Shown here: positions 6,679-9,437 of the stretch, in pieces
Layout: each line of letters begins with the position of its first letter
Numbering within the stretch: position 1 is the stretch's first letter
From: Pararhodospirillum photometricum DSM 122
GTDB taxonomy: Bacteria > Pseudomonadota > Alphaproteobacteria > Rhodospirillales > Rhodospirillaceae
Direction of reading: 5' to 3'
DNA length: 9,437 bases
Assembly: GCF_000284415.1 (NCBI RefSeq)
Contig: NC_017059.1
Span: 3,462,233 to 3,471,669 of the forward strand
Position numbers and translations under genes: made by a program
Notes under the pieces: generated by a model
Database searches by the model: none
What the model was told of the DNA's origin: nothing
Seen by the model: the letters and a program-made list of their open reading frames with translations, nothing else

Positions 6679-6686
6679 GTATCCCG

Positions 6687-7730
6687 ATGGTATCCCAGCG
6701 TTTGTCGTCGTTTTGTCTGGCGTGGGGGGCCTGTGTCCTGGCCGCGCTGCTGGCGGGCATGGCCCCGGCATCGGCCGCTGAGGTCACCTTGCGCTTTGCC
6801 CACTTCTGGCCGGCGGTGTCGGGACCCCATCGCGACGTTTATCAGGCCTGGGCCGACGCCGTGACCCAGGCCTCGGGCGGGCGCATCGCGGTGGAACTCT
6901 ACCCGGGTGCCACCTTGACCAAGGCGCCGGCCCAGTACGACGCGGTGCGCTCGCGCCTTGCCGATGTCACGGCGACCATCCAGGGCTATACCGCCAATCG
7001 CTTTCCCCTTAGCCAGATTGTCGAACTGCCGGGACTTGTGAAAAACGGCAAGCACGGGGCGTGCATCCTGCAAGCCCTGTACGACGATGGTCTGATCAAG
7101 GACGAGTACCGCGACACGCATCCTTTGTTCTTCTTCACCCATGGCCCCGGTCATTTGCATACCCGCGAGCGGGTCGTGAAAACCCCGGCGGATCTCGCCG
7201 GCCTGCGGCTGCGCCGACCCACGGTGGTGACCGGGGCCTTGCTCGAAAGTCTGGGGGCCAAGCCCGTGGCCTTGCCGGCCCCCGAGACCTATCCGGCGAT
7301 GCAGCGCGGCGTGATCGACGGCGCGGCCCTGCCGTGGGAGGCCATGGGGTCGTTTCGCCTGAACGAACTCGCGCCTTATCATACCGAGGTGGGGGGACTT
7401 TATACCCTGGCGTTCGTCGTCACCATGAATTCCGACGTGTACAACGCTCTTCCCCCTGACCTGAAGGCGGTTTTGACGGCTCACAGCGGGGCGGCCTGGG
7501 CCGAGAAGGCTGGCCGCGTGTTCGACGGTCTCGACACGGTGGGGCGCGACGAGGCCCTCAAAGCCGGCCACACCGTCGTCACCATTGAGGGCGGCGCCGA
7601 TAACCCGGCCTGGAAGCCGGCCCTCGATCAAGCGACCGACGCCTATCTGACCGACCTGGAAACCCGTGGCTTGCCGGCCCGGGCCGTCTACGCCCGCGCC
7701 AAGGCCTTGGCCGCGTCCTGCTCCCCCTAA
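6687..7730 (+). CDS. dctP: TRAP transporter periplasmic solute-binding protein (DctP family)
   Basis: The 347-residue protein captures an organic acid (often a C4-dicarboxylate or other carboxylate) in the periplasm and delivers it to the DctQM permease. A signal peptide is evident: MVSQR, a hydrophobic core to about residue 24, then APASA with likely cleavage after Ala30. The mature start AEVTLRFAHFWP is typical of the family. The family signature is PADLAGLRLRRPT (167-179), where Arg176 is expected to bind the substrate carboxylate, followed by ESLGAKPVALPAPETYPAMQ and GVIDGAALPWEA (208-219), the usual second half of the ligand site. The C-terminal helices are complete and the length is normal. 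It opens the operon dctP-dctQ-dctM and carries a strong ribosome site. The gap to dctQ (70 bases) contains a stable hairpin that may favour production of this protein over the permease. The substrate cannot be read from sequence; no dctBD-type regulator lies nearby. Confidence 0.93.
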   Translation: MVSQRLSSFCLAWGACVLAALLAGMAPASAAEVTLRFAHFWPAVSGPHRDVYQAWADAVTQASGGRIAVELYPGATLTKAPAQYDAVRSRLADVTATIQGYTANRFPLSQIVELPGLVKNGKHGACILQALYDDGLIKDEYRDTHPLFFFTHGPGHLHTRERVVKTPADLAGLRLRRPTVVTGALLESLGAKPVALPAPETYPAMQRGVIDGAALPWEAMGSFRLNELAPYHTEVGGLYTLAFVVTMNSDVYNALPPDLKAVLTAHSGAAWAEKAGRVFDGLDTVGRDEALKAGHTVVTIEGGADNPAWKPALDQATDAYLTDLETRGLPARAVYARAKALAASCSP

Positions 7731-7742
7731 AAGGAGAGAGCG

Positions 7743-7768
7743 GTCTGGGGAGGCTCGCCTCCCCGGCC
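7743..7768. repeat. Hairpin repeat, copy B (dctP-dctQ gap)
   Basis: The stem GGGGAGGC (7747-7754) pairs perfectly with GCCTCCCC (7757-7764) and extends by T-G and C-G to 7745/7766. It starts 12 bases after the dctP stop and ends 31 bases before dctQ. There is no T-run after it, so it is not a classic intrinsic terminator. It may stabilise dctP mRNA or partly block read-through. It matches copy A at 731-757 in all but one base and one inserted base. Confidence 0.75.
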
Positions 7769-7799
7769 TTCCCTCCCACGCCCACGAAGGAAACTGCCC

Positions 7800-8312
7800 A
7801 TGACGACCCTGACCAACGCCTTCGATGCCCTGGCCCTTTGGATGTTCCGGTTGGCCGGGGTCTTGCTCCTGATCATGGGAGGCGCCGTTTTGGTTGACGT
7901 CGCCGGGCGCGCCTTACTGCGCCTGAGCGATGGCCGCATCGACATGACCTTTGTCGGCGGCCCCGAAGTGGTGGCCTATACCCTGATGTTCACCGTCTTG
8001 TTCGGCCTGCCCCATGCCGTGGATCGCGGTCAGGTGGTGGTTGATGTCTTTACCGAAAAAGTGGGCGAACGCACCAAGGAGCGGATGGCCGCCTTCTATT
8101 ACCTGGGCTTTGCCCTGCTCGGTGCCGGTCTGGCCTTTCGGTTGATTGTGGGGGCGCTGGACGCGCTCAACTCGGGCCTGACCACCCAGGTCTATCAGGT
8201 GCCCATGGCCGCCCTCTTCGGCCCGGCCGCCTTTGCTACCCTCGTTCTGGCCCTGCGCGCCTTGTTGGTTGCCGGGCGCACGTGGCGGGCGGCGGGGGCT
8301 TTGCCCCGGTGA
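7800..8312 (+). CDS. dctQ: TRAP transporter small permease (DctQ)
   Basis: The 170-residue inner-membrane protein is the small, four-helix subunit of the TRAP transporter; it forms a complex with DctM and helps dock the binding protein. Hydrophobic segments lie at about 14-36, 56-76, 96-118 and 133-157. The family pattern is visible in the first helix (VLVDVAGRALLR, 29-40) and in the second part with GLPHAVDRGQVVVDVF (69-84), where DctQ proteins usually have a similar 'h..G.HV.VD' segment. The start ATG 7800 is supported by AAGGA at 7787-7791, 8 bases upstream. The stop TGA (8310-8312) overlaps the GTG start of dctM by 4 bases, implying translational coupling and matched amounts of the two membrane subunits. 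Length is normal for the family. Confidence 0.92.
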   Translation: MTTLTNAFDALALWMFRLAGVLLLIMGGAVLVDVAGRALLRLSDGRIDMTFVGGPEVVAYTLMFTVLFGLPHAVDRGQVVVDVFTEKVGERTKERMAAFYYLGFALLGAGLAFRLIVGALDALNSGLTTQVYQVPMAALFGPAAFATLVLALRALLVAGRTWRAAGALPR

Positions 8313-9437
8313 GCGCGCCCGTGATCGGGGCCTTGTGCGTGGCGGCAATGATTGGGCTGATTGCCCTGCGTTGCCCCGTTGCCCTGGCCCTGGCCGCCAC
8401 CGGCTTTGTTGGCTTTGGGGTGATCGTGGCCTTTGGCCCGGCCCTGGCCTTGTTCGATGGTCCGATCGAGACCGTCTCCACCTACGCCTTCAGCCCGATC
8501 CCCTTGTTCTTGTTCATGGGGGTGCTGGCCAGCCATGCCCGGCTCTCGGCGGATTTATTCACCGGGGCGCGGACCTTGTGTGGCGGCTGGCGCGGCGGCA
8601 TGGCCTTTGCCGCGCTGGGGTCGTGCGCCGCGTTTTCGGCTATTTCCGGCTCGTCGCTGGCCACCGCGGCCAGCATGGCCCGGGTGGCCCTGCCAGAAAT
8701 GCGCGCCAACGGCTATGCCCCCTCGCTGGCGGCCGGGACTCTGGCGGCAGGCGGAACCCTGGGGATCATGATCCCGCCCTCTATCGCGCTCTTGCTCTAT
8801 GCCCTGATCACCGAGCAGTCGGTGGGCGCGATGTTTGTGGCCGGCATCGGGCCGGGCCTGCTGGGACTGTTCCTTTATGGAGTGGCGGTGGTGGTCGTGG
8901 TGGGGCTCAAGCCCCATCTGGCCGCCCCAGGGCAGCCGACCACGGGACGGCAAAAGCTCGAGGGTCTGGCCGGCATGCTGCCCTTTGCCGGTATTTTTGC
9001 CCTGATCCTGGGCGGCCTGTACGCCGGCTTGTTCACGCCCACCGAGGCGGCCGCCGTGGGGGCCGGGGCGACCTTGGCCCTGGCGGTGGTGCGGGGGCTG
9101 ACTTGGGCTGGCCTGCGCGCTGCCTTGCGCGAGACCCTGGTGCTGACCGCCTTGATCTTTTTCATGCTGATCGGCGCCGACATCTTCGGGACCTTCCTGT
9201 CGGTGTCGCGGCTGGCCGCGTCCCTGGCCGAGACGATCACTGCCCTGGCCCTGCCGCCTTATGCCGTGCTCTTGTGCGTGATGGCGCTGTTTATTGGCCT
9301 GGGCTGCGTCATGGACGGCTTGGCGATGATGCTGCTCACCGTCCCCGTGGTCTATCCGGTGATCCTGGCGGCGGGCTTTGATCCGGTGTGGTTCGGGGTG
9401 ATGACCGTTGTGACCATCGAGATGGGCCTCATCACCC
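8309..9437 (+). CDS. dctM: TRAP transporter large permease (DctM), 3' end cut by window
   Basis: This is the large membrane subunit that carries the solute with Na+ co-transport. Translation from GTG 8309 (GTGA overlap with dctQ) gives 376 residues without a stop to the window edge; the family is about 425-440 residues long, so roughly 50-60 residues are missing. Recognisable motifs are PIPLFLFMGVLAS (63-75), a conserved membrane stretch AISGSSLATAASMA (111-124), LPEMRANGY (128-136), AAGGTLGIMIPPSIALLLYA (146-165) and LFTPTEAAAVGAG (241-253), followed near the end by GLGCVMDGLAMMLLTVPVVYPV. These are the diagnostic DctM segments. An open frame of 382 codons at 8233-9381 in another phase is only a shadow: its translation is rich in Gly, Arg and Pro and matches nothing, while this frame reads as the family throughout. 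Confidence 0.95.
   Translation, partial: MSAPVIGALCVAAMIGLIALRCPVALALAATGFVGFGVIVAFGPALALFDGPIETVSTYAFSPIPLFLFMGVLASHARLSADLFTGARTLCGGWRGGMAFAALGSCAAFSAISGSSLATAASMARVALPEMRANGYAPSLAAGTLAAGGTLGIMIPPSIALLLYALITEQSVGAMFVAGIGPGLLGLFLYGVAVVVVVGLKPHLAAPGQPTTGRQKLEGLAGMLPFAGIFALILGGLYAGLFTPTEAAAVGAGATLALAVVRGLTWAGLRAALRETLVLTALIFFMLIGADIFGTFLSVSRLAASLAETITALALPPYAVLLCVMALFIGLGCVMDGLAMMLLTVPVVYPVILAAGFDPVWFGVMTVVTIEMGLIT

Larger units (their letters stand above)
6553..6686. promoter_or_regulatory. Divergent intergenic region between antiporter and dctP, with a short palindrome
   Basis: These 134 bases separate two divergent starts and must hold the promoters or leaders of both genes. I see no convincing -35/-10 pair. 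An inverted repeat GGCGC-ATAACA-GCGCC lies at 6633-6648, 38 bases before the dctP ATG. It could be an operator or a small leader hairpin. This is a weak call. Confidence 0.35.

Noticed and set aside
8233..9381. A 382-codon open frame in another phase over the end of dctQ and most of dctM
   Set aside because: Its translation is Gly/Arg/Pro-rich with no family features, while the overlapping frame from GTG 8309 reads as DctM throughout. It is a GC-content shadow.

Overview
The window is a GC-rich, gene-dense bacterial chromosome segment. Codon use with G/C third positions, GTG starts at overlapping gene junctions and the gene families suggest an alphaproteobacterium, perhaps of the Rhodospirillum/Magnetospirillum kind. 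That placement is an inference from style; no marker gene is present. I support eight protein-coding genes, two of them cut by the window edges, and see no rRNA, tRNA, CRISPR array or insertion sequence.

Layout. (1) Bases 1-719, + strand: the 3' part of a periplasmic family-3 (amino-acid type) solute-binding protein. (2) Bases 716-4656, - strand: a four-gene run transcribed right to left. It encodes a soluble coiled-coil GGDEF diguanylate cyclase, an HATPase-fold ATP-binding protein (putative anti-sigma-like kinase), a STAS-domain protein, and a membrane-bound HAMP/PP2C (SpoIIE-type) phosphatase. (3) Bases 4849-6552, - strand: a KefB/KefC-like CPA2 cation:proton antiporter with a C-terminal TrkA-N Rossmann domain. 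(4) Bases 6687-9437, + strand: a TRAP transporter operon, dctP-dctQ-dctM, with dctM running off the right edge.

The most interesting part is the four-gene run. A Ser/Thr-type kinase fold, a STAS phospho-acceptor candidate, a PP2C phosphatase with a large periplasmic sensor region, and a diguanylate cyclase form a complete partner-switching circuit. It resembles in logic the SiaABCD and Hsb systems of Pseudomonas, where the phosphorylation state of a small protein sets c-di-GMP synthesis. The inferred flow is: periplasmic signal, phosphatase, STAS protein dephosphorylated, binding or release of the cyclase, c-di-GMP. The gene set and order are seen directly; the wiring is inference.

A second point is a short hairpin-forming repeat found twice, 11-12 bases after the stop codons of two unrelated solute-binding protein genes (731-757 and 7743-7768). 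The second copy sits in the dctP-dctQ gap. The first copy lies inside the 3' end of the convergent phosphatase gene and encodes part of its C-terminal tail.
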